From Turnera subulata (taxonomy: Eukaryota > Streptophyta > Magnoliopsida > Malpighiales > Passifloraceae), in NCBI GenBank assembly GCA_028386065.3, contig JAKUCV010000970.1, positions 122,781 through 186,780 on the forward strand: a stretch of DNA of 64,000 nucleotides, in the 5' to 3' direction. Numbering within the stretch: position 1 is the stretch's first letter; every line of letters begins with the position of its first letter. Made by a program: the position numbers and the translations under genes. This document shows, in pieces, positions 36,396 to 46,315 of the stretch. The notes beneath the pieces are model-generated. The model made no database searches. It was not told the origin of the DNA and worked only from the letters and a program-made list of their open reading frames with translations.

Positions 36396-36840
36396 ACAAT
36401 GGAATACCAAGGAATTAATTCTGAGGAGCGGAAACCAAATGCCATATATGAAGTTCTTAGAGAACTTTGGAAATAGACATTAACATTATCTGCTACACTT
36501 TTTTCATGCATTGCAAATTCAAAAACAAAATCTTCCACACCATTCAATGCAATTAAGAAGGACCCAACTTTTCTTACATCAGCATTTTGCTAGAGTTTCA
36601 AAAGTGGAAATAGGTAGCATGTGCGTCTGATCATGTGGCATCAGTTGAGGTTAGAAGAGGACAACATAATGGCAACCCAAGCAACAGACTTACGAAATGC
36701 TTGTAGCAGAGCGGTGCAGCAAGATGCTGGGATGGAGGTGATGGCATCTCCCGGAGGATATCCTGGAAAATTGCAATGAGAAGGTTCAATTGGAAAGTCA
36801 ATTCCAGAGTATATATGCTACGGTACACACAAAAAATCAA
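36396..36840 (-). pseudogene. Unidentified exon fragments
   Basis: Two exon-like stretches on the minus strand. One (about 36685-36762) lies between a TTTTCCAG acceptor and a GTAAGTCTG donor. The other (about 36400-36575) reads KVGSFLIALNGVEDFVFEFA, then HEKSVADNVNVYFQSSLRTS. Both recur in the sister unit at 42300-42578 and 52311-52450 with conserved peptides. I do not recognise the family. They lie where a DUF1262 gene body would be expected, next to a DUF1262-type upstream sequence (from about 36860). Confidence 0.45.
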
Positions 36841-37099
36841 GGTTCTAGCAGCTGATGTGGTTCGCTAATAGCAAGATCTTAAACTAATTCATAAGTTTCT
36901 TAAGAGCTTATATAATGCTTGTTAGTCGTAGTTGACCAGATTACATAACTTCATACACACCTGCTGGCATATTATTGGGAGAACTAATTTCCAGTCATGG
37001 CAAAACCCAAGGAATTTTGCTTGTCAGCATAAGACTCGTTCCAATTAATTTATGGAGGACCTATTAATTCCCATTAATTTGCTCCTGAGCTGATCTATG

Positions 37100-37950
37100 T
37101 GCATGCTTGAAAATTATATGTAAGCACTACACTTCCATCCATTCTCTTCAACACAATTCTCTCAATCAACACATAACACCCCATTCTCTTCCAATGATCA
37201 CCCGTCCCTAGCTATATTCCTCCACTATTTTTAGCCTGACTTGTTTCTCTTCCCCCACCAATCCATCCTGCCCTTAATTTCCTGCTCCCAACTTAACCTC
37301 TCAATGATACCCAAATTCAACCCCCACACCCACTCTTTTGCACTCACATTGCTAAACCTCCTGAACCATATCATCCCATCACTCACATAATTATTCTTCT
37401 CACTAACCAAAGCTTTCTCTTTTCCATAAACCGAAACCACAATTCTCTTTGGACAACAACATCCACATCCACAGAGTTGACTTCCTTAAGACTATATAAT
37501 TGTGACATACAAATATTAGTTTGTTCCCATCTTTTTGCTCTAATGTCATCATCTCATAATACTACAAACCTACTCATCTATCCCTCACCGTCCCTAATTC
37601 CTTGATGAACATGAAACGACAATACACCACTGCTGCAGAGCATTTCTGCGGTAATGAAAGCTGAAAATACGGAAGGAAAGCATGGAGACCTGTTGTTTCT
37701 TTCAACTGAAAATATATATTGCATCTGCTTCCCTGACCCAAAATCAACTCTCATACTAAAAAAAAAAATGTTCACGACAGTAAGAAATTGTTGGCTAAAT
37801 ACTTAAAATAAGTTAAAAATGTTCCCTACAATAAGAAGCTGTTGGCTAAATACTTAACAAGTTTTGTGATAGATAGCTGGAAGGTGTCTAGTGTACAGGG
37901 AGAGAGGCCTTGTAACGGCTCTCTCCATGGATGGCTTACTTCCAAATTTC
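37100..37950 (-). pseudogene. DUF1262 pseudogene 2
   Basis: Minus strand. The exon 2 remnant around 37231-37440 keeps SDGMIWFRRFSNVS and LGIIERLSWEQE, matching DGVMWFR..LSLAIVERIKWEEE of the intact copies. An exon 1 start remnant (ERAVTRPLSLYT) lies near 37890-37940. Internal deletions and stops remove the rest. It is the counterpart of pseudogenes 1 and 3. Confidence 0.78.
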
Positions 37951-38035
37951 ACCAAGAATTGAAGGAATATTTTTTTAGCTTGAATTGACAACGGAATTTT
38001 TAAGAACTTGATTAACATGAAATCTTCACATAGAA

Positions 38036-38379
38036 ATCATCTCACACCAATTGGTTGACAAAAGTAATGAAACCATAAGATAATAGAAAAAAAAAAAAAG
38101 GTGAATGGGGAGAGATATGGGTACAAAGGGAAATCATAATTAATAAGAGAAAATGAAAGCATTGCATGCATATATAAATACCAAATGCCAGAGATGGGTT
38201 AAATCCATGTTTCACCACAATATAAGGCAGGCAGTATTGAAAAATATTGCAGAATTTAGGGTGATTAGTGCATTTGCATCCACTTAAAAATAATACAATA
38301 TTAAAAAACCTATACGTCATTTATCGTAAGCAAGTGAAAGTTAACCAAAATATTTATTAAGCGCCACTGCAATCTTGTT
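38036..38379 (-). other. 3' flank of chimeric module copy 2
   Basis: Shared with 25046-25320 and 59411-59730. It contains the empty LINE target AGAAATCATCTCACA (38036-38050). No gene is seen; it could hold the 3' untranslated region of the chimeric gene. Confidence 0.5.
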
Positions 38380-39148
38380 TCAGTGAAGTTGTTTCAGTTT
38401 CGTCTCTAATGCCTCCAATTTCAAAAACAACGGCTCCACCTTCAGAAGCAATTGCTTCAGACTTTCCATCTTTTCCTCCTGATAATTCAATTCTTTGAGT
38501 TCTTCCAACGCGATCGTCACCTGTTCTTTAGTACCTTGACAGATGTTCTTGAGGTCAAGGAGGGACAAGCAACGTTTTTAATGTAATTATTATTAACCAA
38601 AAAAAAAAATGTAATTATTAAAGCATGGCCGAAATTTTTTTTTTTCTAAAAAAAGGATATCTGGCGCAATTCCAAAAGCACCTCCCTGCTGTTGGCACCG
38701 GCAGTGACAAGTCTGGATAGGACGGCTTCAAGATCTTCGAAAAAAATACGACAAATAAATAAGTTTTCTTTTGGTTAAAAAAAAAAAACATAGGTTAGTC
38801 ATTAAACAAACCAGGCACTAACAGAAAACTAACAGAAAACGTAATATACACACAAATATAAGCATATATATTTTTAGTTATATATATTATATAAAACCCT
38901 CTGCACCCTACTAAGTACTAACTACCCTGACCAAACCTAGCTTGCATAATAAAGAAGACAAAAAGAGCAAGAAACGCAACATACATACCCAGACGGAACT
39001 TATCAAGAATATCAAGGATGTAACGAAGAAGAGAGGCTTGTTGAGGAGAAACTTCGGCGGAGGGATGGAGTTCTTTATTAATATTGAGAGTGGCAAATAG
39101 GCTATTGAGTAAGCATAGCTGATCTTGATCGACTGTGTTTCCCGCCAT
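38380..39148 (-). CDS. Chimeric gene copy 2: importin-9 exons 1-2 joined to a coiled-coil exon
   Basis: Predicted exons 38989-39148, 38661-38734 and 38380-38544, giving 132 residues. Exon 1 (MAGNTVDQDQLCLLNSLFAT) is importin-9-like; a deletion removed the old donor, and the next donor CTGG|GTATGTATG keeps phase 1. Exon 2 (LEAVLSRLVTAGANSREVLL) ends CGC CAG before ATATCCTT, the U12 donor. Exon 3 follows a CTCCTTGAC branch-like motif and AAGAAC, ten bases on, and reads ICQGTKEQVTIALEELKELN, a Leu/Glu/Lys-rich coiled coil. Frames join at both junctions with no stop. The importin-9 promoter lies upstream. Function unknown: only about 40 residues of an importin arm remain, so cargo binding is unlikely. 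Splicing is inferred. Confidence 0.55.
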
Positions 39149-39164
39149 GGGTTCTCGATAACAA

Positions 39165-39420
39165 ACAAAGAAGTAAGAAAGGAATTAGAAAAGCAATCTT
39201 TTTTTTGCTTCCTCGATGCTCCCTCAGAATTGGTGGTGGTGGTGGTGGTGGAGTGGCTTTGTGTGTTGCTTGTGTGTGGTTTTATAGTTTTCGCTTATAC
39301 GGGCCGGGGAGAGGGTCCGTCAAGTGGGCCATAAATTTTAATCCGAAGGGTACGTCTTGGACTTCTTTTAGGCCCATCTATGTTACGCTCAACTTAAACC
39401 TTTGTTTTTAGAGGGAAAAA
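39165..39420 (-). promoter_or_regulatory. Duplicated importin-9 promoter, copy 2
   Basis: Keeps the GTGGGCC and GGCCCA site II-like motifs of the original promoter (near 39326 and 39371). A (GGT)n run lies at about 39232-39250. The telo-box is not retained here. Confidence 0.45.
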
Positions 39421-39985
39421 ATAAAAAAGGAAGAAGAGTAATTAAATCCTCAAGTCACCCCATATTTTCCTTAACGTGACCTCTATTTTTTAAATTAAAT
39501 TAATTAACTTAATATTAAAATATAATTATATCAACTAAAATTCTGCAAGTCAATTTTTTCCCCAACTATAATTATTCTGTCATAAAAAGTAATAACGACC
39601 CAATTCTTTTTCTGTTCATGTCAAACAGAATATATTAACTTAAAGAATAATCACCTAAGCTAATTAAAAAACGTGATGTTATGTGCCTGGAAATTGTGAA
39701 TGGAGAAATCCTATACTTCAATAGATAGTTTATTGGAGGACAATTTCCTTCAGTTTGATTTTGCCTCTTCAAGCCATGGGTTCAGACGTTCAGTGCTTCA
39801 GTTTTGTCTAGAATGCGCCAACTTCAACCTTACTTTCCAAAACGTGTAATTGGTGGACTTCCTGCAATCTTCTTCACATTAAGTGGGGCATATTCAAATG
39901 AATTTCCCGAATTAATTTGCTTACTGCGGCCTTCCCAGATTATGTAAATTGAGTGTAAACATCGATGATCATATATTGAATAAAG
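39421..39985. other. Unit spacer
   Basis: Matches 60750-61280 and 63240-63770 almost base for base over long stretches. No gene is seen. It links the importin-9 5' module to the 3' end of the next DUF1262 gene. Confidence 0.6.
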
Positions 39986-40247
39986 AAGTCCCGGCGCTTC
40001 CAGTCAAGCCCCATTATAGTGTGATGTGGCCGAATATGGCCTTCCACACTGTGGGGTGGTGGCCGTTGAGCCCGGAGTCTCCCCGACACTATGACACGTA
40101 GCAGGCGAGGGTGTCCGCTGGTGCCCCGGTGGGCGGTCTCTCCTATGAGGAGGATCTAATGCCAGGATGTAACCGGTTCTGACCGGGGCCTGGACCGACG
40201 GGGCGATGATGACACCACTGATGCCTTTTTTTTCTTCGACAAAAAAA
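39986..40247 (+). mobile_element. SINE-like retroposon (262 bp)
   Basis: A GC-rich insert flanked by a perfect 15-bp duplication ATATATTGAATAAAG (39971-39985 and 40248-40262); the sister units at 61285 and 63770 have the site without it. It ends in a T-run and then an A-run (CTTCGACAAAAAAA). A TGGCCGAATATGG stretch near its 5' end and GGTTCTGACC further in resemble pol III A and B boxes. No protein is apparent. Alternative: the truncated 3' end of an unknown LINE. Confidence 0.55.
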
Positions 40248-40513
40248 ATATATTGAATAAAGAGGGTATTCATTAATGTATTGATGTTTTTTTCTTAATT
40301 ATCATCCAAAAATTTAAGCATCACAATGTATGTGACTTGTTGTGATGCGGAGAACTAGCATAGCATGGGAATAGATTGAACAAAGAAGAACAACATTGAT
40401 CATCTCATAGTACAAGAATATATAAAAATACAAACCTCTCAATTTGTTGCAAACGCTTCACTTAATTCAATTACTACACACACAAGTATACAAAATACAT
40501 GTAGGTAGAATAC

Positions 40514-41736
40514 TCATTCCCATTTGCTCCTAATTTGATTAGTGTGCCTGAACGCATGTGTAAGCACTAAACTTCCATCCATTCTATTCAATACAAACCT
40601 CTCAACCAACACATAACAACCAAATTTTCTCCATCCACCAATCCCTGCAAACTCCTCTATCAGCTTAACGCTACGTTCTTCCTTATCAGTCCCACCAGCA
40701 ACCCACCCAAAATTCTCTTCTTCCCATTTGATCCTCTCAATAATTGCCAAACTTAAACCCACATCATTACCACTCCTAAACCACATCACTCCATCAACCA
40801 CTTGCTTCTGTGTAACTCTCCTCCCACCAACTGTAGCCACTTCACTTTTCACCACAACATCCACATTCACAACATTACTTTCGTTATACTTATTTTCACA
40901 GTAAAATATCTGTACCCATTGTTGCTCTAGTGTCATCTCGTAGTATATGGAGCTCTCCATTTGATCTTTAAGTAGTGTTCTTTCTTTGACGAACATGAAA
41001 GGACAATACCATTTTCCTACAACTATGGCAGAACCCGAACTCTGTTCTGATAATTTGAAGTTGAAGCCAGGAAGACATGCACGGAGTTCTCTGTTAAGAC
41101 CAGATGCTTCGGTTAACTGGAACTCACGTGGCGTTGAAGTATACACAACCCAACCTTTTCTCCTCAGAAAATCTGGAGGGAACCCATCCGGAGCAACTGA
41201 TTTGGCTACAAACCCAACCCCACGCGGCCGCCGGTGAATCTCAAATTGCTGGTACAGGCTATTCGGATCCAGAGGTTGTGGTTTTCTAGTGCCTATGTAG
41301 CTACAAAGACAACATGTTTTCATGTCCTCCTCTTCGGTTGAGCTTATATGAGCTTCCCTGAAAGCCGGTATTTGTTAAGTGACAAAAACAGAATTATGAA
41401 GAAAACAAAGAAAAAATGCTATTAAAGAGTTTTAAGAAATGACATAAATACGTACCCTTTATGTTTCTTTCCTCGCTCTATTACATAATATTGGTTGGAT
41501 GACAGTGGTTTGTTAAGAACAGGAATAAAATGAACGCGGTTTATCTCATCACCGTCTCCTGTGCTGTACTGAACCTTCAAATTCATGTTCTGAGGAAAAG
41601 GCAGGCCACTCTTTGTCACCGGACCCCAGCAAAAAGTTTGGATGACTAATACACCAGAATTTGGGCCATCAGGAGGAGGAAGAGAAAGGGCTTCAGGCTC
41701 TCGTAGATACTTAGAGAGAGGCCTAGTCACATACAT
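40514..41736 (-). CDS. DUF1262 family protein, copy C
   Basis: Exons 41456-41736 and 40514-41357, phase 2 join, giving 374 residues. It starts MYVTRPLSKYLREPEALSLP. In-frame deletions have removed about ten residues after LVIQ (the DEAAEP part of A and B is gone) and near the LPFPQN block. All other conserved segments, including KTCCLCSY, RRKGWVVYTSTPREF and GCYVLVERFVLNRMDGS, are intact. The conserved KTCC cysteine pair is kept. Function unknown, as for copies A and B; the deletion could affect folding. Confidence 0.88.
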
Positions 41737-41759
41737 TTTCCTGTCCCAAAAGATGGTGT

Positions 41760-42300
41760 TCGCTAATAGCTAGATCTTAATCTTAACAAGTTTATTGGGG
41801 TTTTATATAATGTTTGACGTTAGTCGTCGTTAACCAGATTTACGAAACTTCATATACACCAGGTGGTGAGAAATTCTAAGGTGGTACGCATTGCTTACCA
41901 CGTCAATCATATAAGTTATATATATAAGAAGCAGGTGGCATTCCCAAAATTGTAAAAGTAAGAAATTACGACACAAATCCTGGAAGTTACATATATAGGT
42001 GGTACGCATTGTTACGTTAATCTCTGGATGCAGTACTACCACTCGCTCCACTGATGTTGATTGGTCTAGCTAGCAACTATCTGGACTATTTGGACCACAA
42101 AGAAAGGAGCTGGTGTTTAACAATACTTCCCCCCAAATGGCATTGCATTGTTTTTGACCTTTCTTTGGCAAGGGCTACCTAGTCGATCATAGCCCACATG
42201 CGGAGAAGAAGATAACAGAAGAGAAGAAAATCAAAAGAATACAGAGGATAAAACAGAACATATAAGACGTGTAATATAGCATATTCCACAGACTTGTAAG
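41760..42300. other. Upstream region of copy C and LINE remnant
   Basis: The first 230 bases match the upstream region of copy B. From about 42020 to 42230 a remnant of the LINE fragment seen at 28640-28830 follows (TATCTGGACTATTTGGACC, GGCAAGGGCTACCTAGT). The intervening 450 bases of copy B are deleted here. Confidence 0.6.
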
Positions 42301-42578
42301 CAAACACAACGGAGTACCGGGGAATTACTTCTGAGGAGCGGACACCAAATGCCATATATGAAGTTCTTAGAGAACTTTGGAAATAAACATTGACATTATC
42401 TGCTGCACATTTTTCATGCATTTCAAATTCAAAAACAAAATCTTCCACAGTACCATTCAATGCAAATAAGGAAGAAGAAACCCAACTTTTCTTACATCAC
42501 CATTTTAGAAAGTGGACATGTAGCATGTGTGTCTGATCATGTAGCATCAGTTGAGGTTAGATGAGGACAACATAATGG
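42301..42578 (-). pseudogene. Unidentified exon fragment, second copy (first half)
   Basis: Matches 36396-36660, including VEDFVFEFEMHEK and VNVYFQSSLRTS. The Tat-like element at 42584 interrupts it; the rest continues at 52311. Family not recognised. Confidence 0.45.
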
Positions 42579-42583
42579 CAACC

Positions 42584-44194
42584 TGTGAATACCCGACCCA
42601 AAATCACTTGGGCCTATTCACCTTTTCCTTACACCTTCTTCATAACCGTCATTCATCATCTTTGGAGTCGCCACCCAAGTTTTATTAGAGGGCAAAACAA
42701 GGGAAAAACCTTTATGTGACTCCATATAGGCTACCAGTCAACGAACCAAAGATGATGGATCCGAGGGTTTGTTATGGATGGGAAGGTGTTAGGCACCCAT
42801 CCATGTTGGGGGCGAAACCTTGTGCAATTGAAGAATCCTTGTATGCCTTGTGCAAGTGTGCAAGCGTGGACAAACAATCACATAAAAACTGAAAATAAAA
42901 AGAAGGGGAGAAGAAGAATATTGGGCTTGAGTTTCCACCACTAGAAACCACCTACGTACCACGGCGACCAGGTTCAAAGCCCACGTAGTTCTTGACATGG
43001 CATCACAACAATCACATCATCATAAACATCAACATCTCAACAGCAATTGGTCAAGCAAAAAGGAATTAGGACTACCTCTTGTAGCCCTCCTCTAGCTCCT
43101 TGGTTTGGGTTGTGTCTTCCACACAATTTCCTCCCACTCCTTAACTCAATCTTGGAGTTCTTCTTGATCTACCTCTTGCTGCCTTCAGTGAACGATGCTA
43201 CCCACGAAATTCTACCAGAGTTTTGCCTATAGAACTATTTCCTAAGCTTGGAGAAGTAGAGTTTCTCCAAGCTTCAAAGCTTATGAAGAGTGTTTGTGTA
43301 ATAGAATGTGTGTCCTCTGAAATGTGAGAGAGGGGTCCTATTTATAGTGTTCTGGGTAGCCTAGGGGCGTGGACCAGTTTAATGATCAAGGTAATGGCCA
43401 GAAATCTGGACCAAAACCGAGTAGAATCAGATTAGGGGCAAAAATCGGGGGAAAAATGTGTTTCTGTGTGCGTATGACAGCCAGGCCGGGCGGTCATGTG
43501 TGGAAAACCGCCCAGACTTGGCGGTAATCCCGAGATGACAATCCGCGCCTGCGCGTTCCACCCGTTCTTTCCGTTTTCGGTCTCGATTCTCCCATAATTT
43601 CTCCCTGATTGATCCTACCGCATAATCAACCCTTAGACTGCCCAGAGTCCTCTGCTTTCTTGATTATTACTCCTCTCAATCATCTCCTAGTTGATTAATT
43701 ACACATTGATTCCTCATTTTAGGCTAAGATCATACCAAAAACATTCTTACTATTAAGGAATGATTTAACTCTGATTTTCCACGAAAATCAGAGCTAAATT
43801 TGTCTGCAAGCAAGGTGTTAATGGGCTGTGCAACTCAGGAAAAAATCCATATCCCATTAAATTGGACCCTCACATTTATCTTTAACCCAAGAATAAATCA
43901 TCTCAATATAATTGGGTTTAAAGAATAAATAAACAAGCCCAAACTAATGAAATAAAATACATTTTAGCAATTTAATCCTTAACGTATATTTTTATCCTAT
44001 GATTAAATCTTCTCATTAATCCCAAGGTCTAAGTACATAAAGGTCTTAATTACTATAATGTATAAATTCTACTAAAGAATGAACCCCATCCATACTTCAA
44101 CCTAAGACTAACTCATCTTGCTAATCTTATGGCTCAGACATGTCTGAAGTCTAATTTTAATAGAATTTTCATGGGTCAAATTTGGGTGTTCATA
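42584..44194 (-). repeat. Tat-like element 3' LTR
   Basis: In element orientation it starts TATGAACACCC (TG changed to TA relative to the other LTR) and ends GGGTCGGGTATTCACA. A TATA-like box CTATAAATAGG is at 43337-43347. It contains GGCGGTCATG motifs near 43485-43530. Confidence 0.9.
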
Positions 44195-44211
44195 GATGCC
44201 CCTTGTTCCTT
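44195..44211 (-). promoter_or_regulatory. Polypurine tract of the Tat-like element
   Basis: AAGGAACAAGGGGCATC on the minus strand, directly before the 3' LTR; it supports the minus orientation. Confidence 0.7.
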
Positions 44212-44279
44212 AAAACTAAGGATGAAGCAACGCCAGAAAGGAACAACCAAATTTAGATAATGGACGTGAGTGTTGTGGA

Positions 44280-44620
44280 CCAAAGGCTGGAGCATCACAT
44301 GCTCCACCTCGAGAATCATCTCATCCCAAGGTTTGTGATAGAATCATCTCATCTATCAGGGTCTTGGGACTCATCTCATCCCAAGGGTTACTGGGAATCA
44401 TCTCATCCCGGGGTTTTGGGACCCATCGGGTCCCAAGGGTTAACAGGAATCATCTCATCCCGTGGTTTGTGATAGAATCATCTCATCTATCAGGGCCTTG
44501 GGACTCATCTTGGCCCAAGGGTTATCGGGAACCATCTCATCCTGGGATTTTGGGACTTATCTGGTCCCAAGGGCTACCGGAAATCATCTCATCCCAGAGG
44601 CTCATCTCATGTTCGTTGTC
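44280..44620 (+). repeat. Tandem repeats built on GAATCATCTCATCCC
   Basis: Repeated units of roughly 40-50 bp (GGAATCATCTCATCCC..GGTTTTGGGAC) grouped in a higher-order repeat of roughly 135 bp (for example TTTGTGATAGAATCATCTCA at about 44331 and 44465). They lie in the 3' untranslated side of the element. Confidence 0.85.
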
Positions 44621-44679
44621 TCAGTGCTCCTCCACGTCGGACATCGTCCCTAGGATATCTATCCCTTAACATCTTCATC

Positions 44680-44900
44680 AATTCTATCTTAGGGGCATCT
44701 GCCCCTGGCAACTCTCATCGGTTTTACTTCTATCCTAGGGGTATTTGCCCCTAGTCGCTCTCATCATTTTTACGTCTATCTTAAGGGTGTCTGCCCCTCA
44801 GTTTTCCTCTCAGAATCCATGGGTGTTTGGTTTCATCCACAAGATATCTGTCCCTCGGTTCTTTCTCAGGTCTAGTCCTCACAAATTTGGCCTTCGGGAT
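44680..44900 (+). repeat. Degenerate repeats with TCTATC(C/T)TA(A/G)GGG and TGCCCCT
   Basis: Three to four degenerate copies of a unit of roughly 60-65 bp, each with CTATCTTAGGGGCATCTGCC-like sequence followed by CTCTCATC. They adjoin the previous array but have a different sequence. Confidence 0.65.
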
Positions 44901-45419
44901 GACTGTCCTTTGGTTTTCTCTCGAGTCTTTGCGGGTTTAGTTTGTAATCTTGGCTTGCAAGGGTCAGAATCTATGTTTCAATTTTCTTCTCCTGGTTCAC
45001 TCATGGTTTTCTCTCCTAGGTCCACCCTCATCATGGTTCGCAAGAATTGAGTTATCATCTCTGTGTTTCGGGTTTGCCTTTGTTCGGGTTAGTTTTGAAA
45101 TTCTCGAGCTTGCTCCTCTCGGGACCTTTAAGTTCCAATCTGGGTCAGATCTATTCACGAGTTCTCTAGGGGGTTTAAAAAGAAACGGGGCGTCTTACAC
45201 CCCTAATCTCATCATAAACGCGAGTTCTTCAGGTTCATTAAAAGAAATTCGTCCAACCAAATGGGGTAGTATATCCCTACCCCGGATTTAACGGAACACT
45301 CAAACCTCGATGAGCTTGAACAAACATTGCTTGTTATTGGGATTCAAAAGTATGCATACCAGGATTCTCTCCTGAAGAAAAACCCATTCCGGGACACAAG
45401 GCCCATAAAAATGAAGACA

Positions 45420-45545
45420 AGATCGAACAAAAACCGTGGCGGTCATGTGAGGAAGCCCGCCAGCACGTGGCAGTCATGCGGGATGACCGTCAGCGCCTGG
45501 GCGGTCTTCTCGACATGACCGCCGACTTCTGTGCGGGTTTTAAAA
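45420..45545 (+). repeat. Repeated GGCGGTCATG motifs upstream of the PMD gene
   Basis: GTGGCGGTCATG, GTGGCAGTCATG, TGGGCGGTC and ATGACCGCC occur within 110 bases. The same motif is repeated in the LTRs (about 43485-43530 and 51570-51650). It may be shared regulatory sequence; role not shown. Confidence 0.6.
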
Positions 45546-46315
45546 CCCCCTTTTTCTTTCTTTCTTCTTTCATTTTACTCAAAACGACTCGAAACACCTC
45601 AAACCTCTTAGCCTTTTTTCTTCCATACCCCTAAGAACACTCTTCAAGCCTTTTTCATCATCCTCAATAACATCAACATCTCTTAACCCCTCCAAATCGC
45701 AAGAAGAATTCATGAAGAACTATCGCCCAAAGTCCGATCTGGAAGAAAATCGGGGCCTATTGTTGAAATCTCCTGATAGGCACATCTCCTCCCAACTTGA
45801 CAAAGTCTAAGTAAGTGATTTTTATCCACTGCAACCCAATAAATCCTCATCTTGATTGCAATTTTGGGTTCATGTCCATATGCCCCTTGAATTTGAATTT
45901 GTGCGGTGCATGTTGTGTTTGATTGTTTAGAAATACTCCTATGATGCCTATAATGCTTTCCTTCATGCTTAATTTACGGATTAAACACAAGAAGTCATGG
46001 ATTGGAGTTTCACCAATTTGGGGTTTAGGGTTCTTGGCGAATTTGAACGATTTTGGGTGATTCGGGTGCTGTTCTGTCGTTGTGAATGCATATTCTTGAT
46101 GTTGGGTGACTGGGTATTAATGGGCTTGTCCCAATTTTGGTCAATTTTAAACTTTTCCAGGATGGATTTTGTGGCTTTCTTGCGTTTTAACCCGTAAATA
46201 AAATTGCACTAGGATGTTGAAATGAAGATGCTAATATGCAACTTTATTCTCATTATGCATGTCCTGACATATATGATCTTTTTTTGACTTTGTCGAGTCC
46301 TAGAGGACGTGAGCA

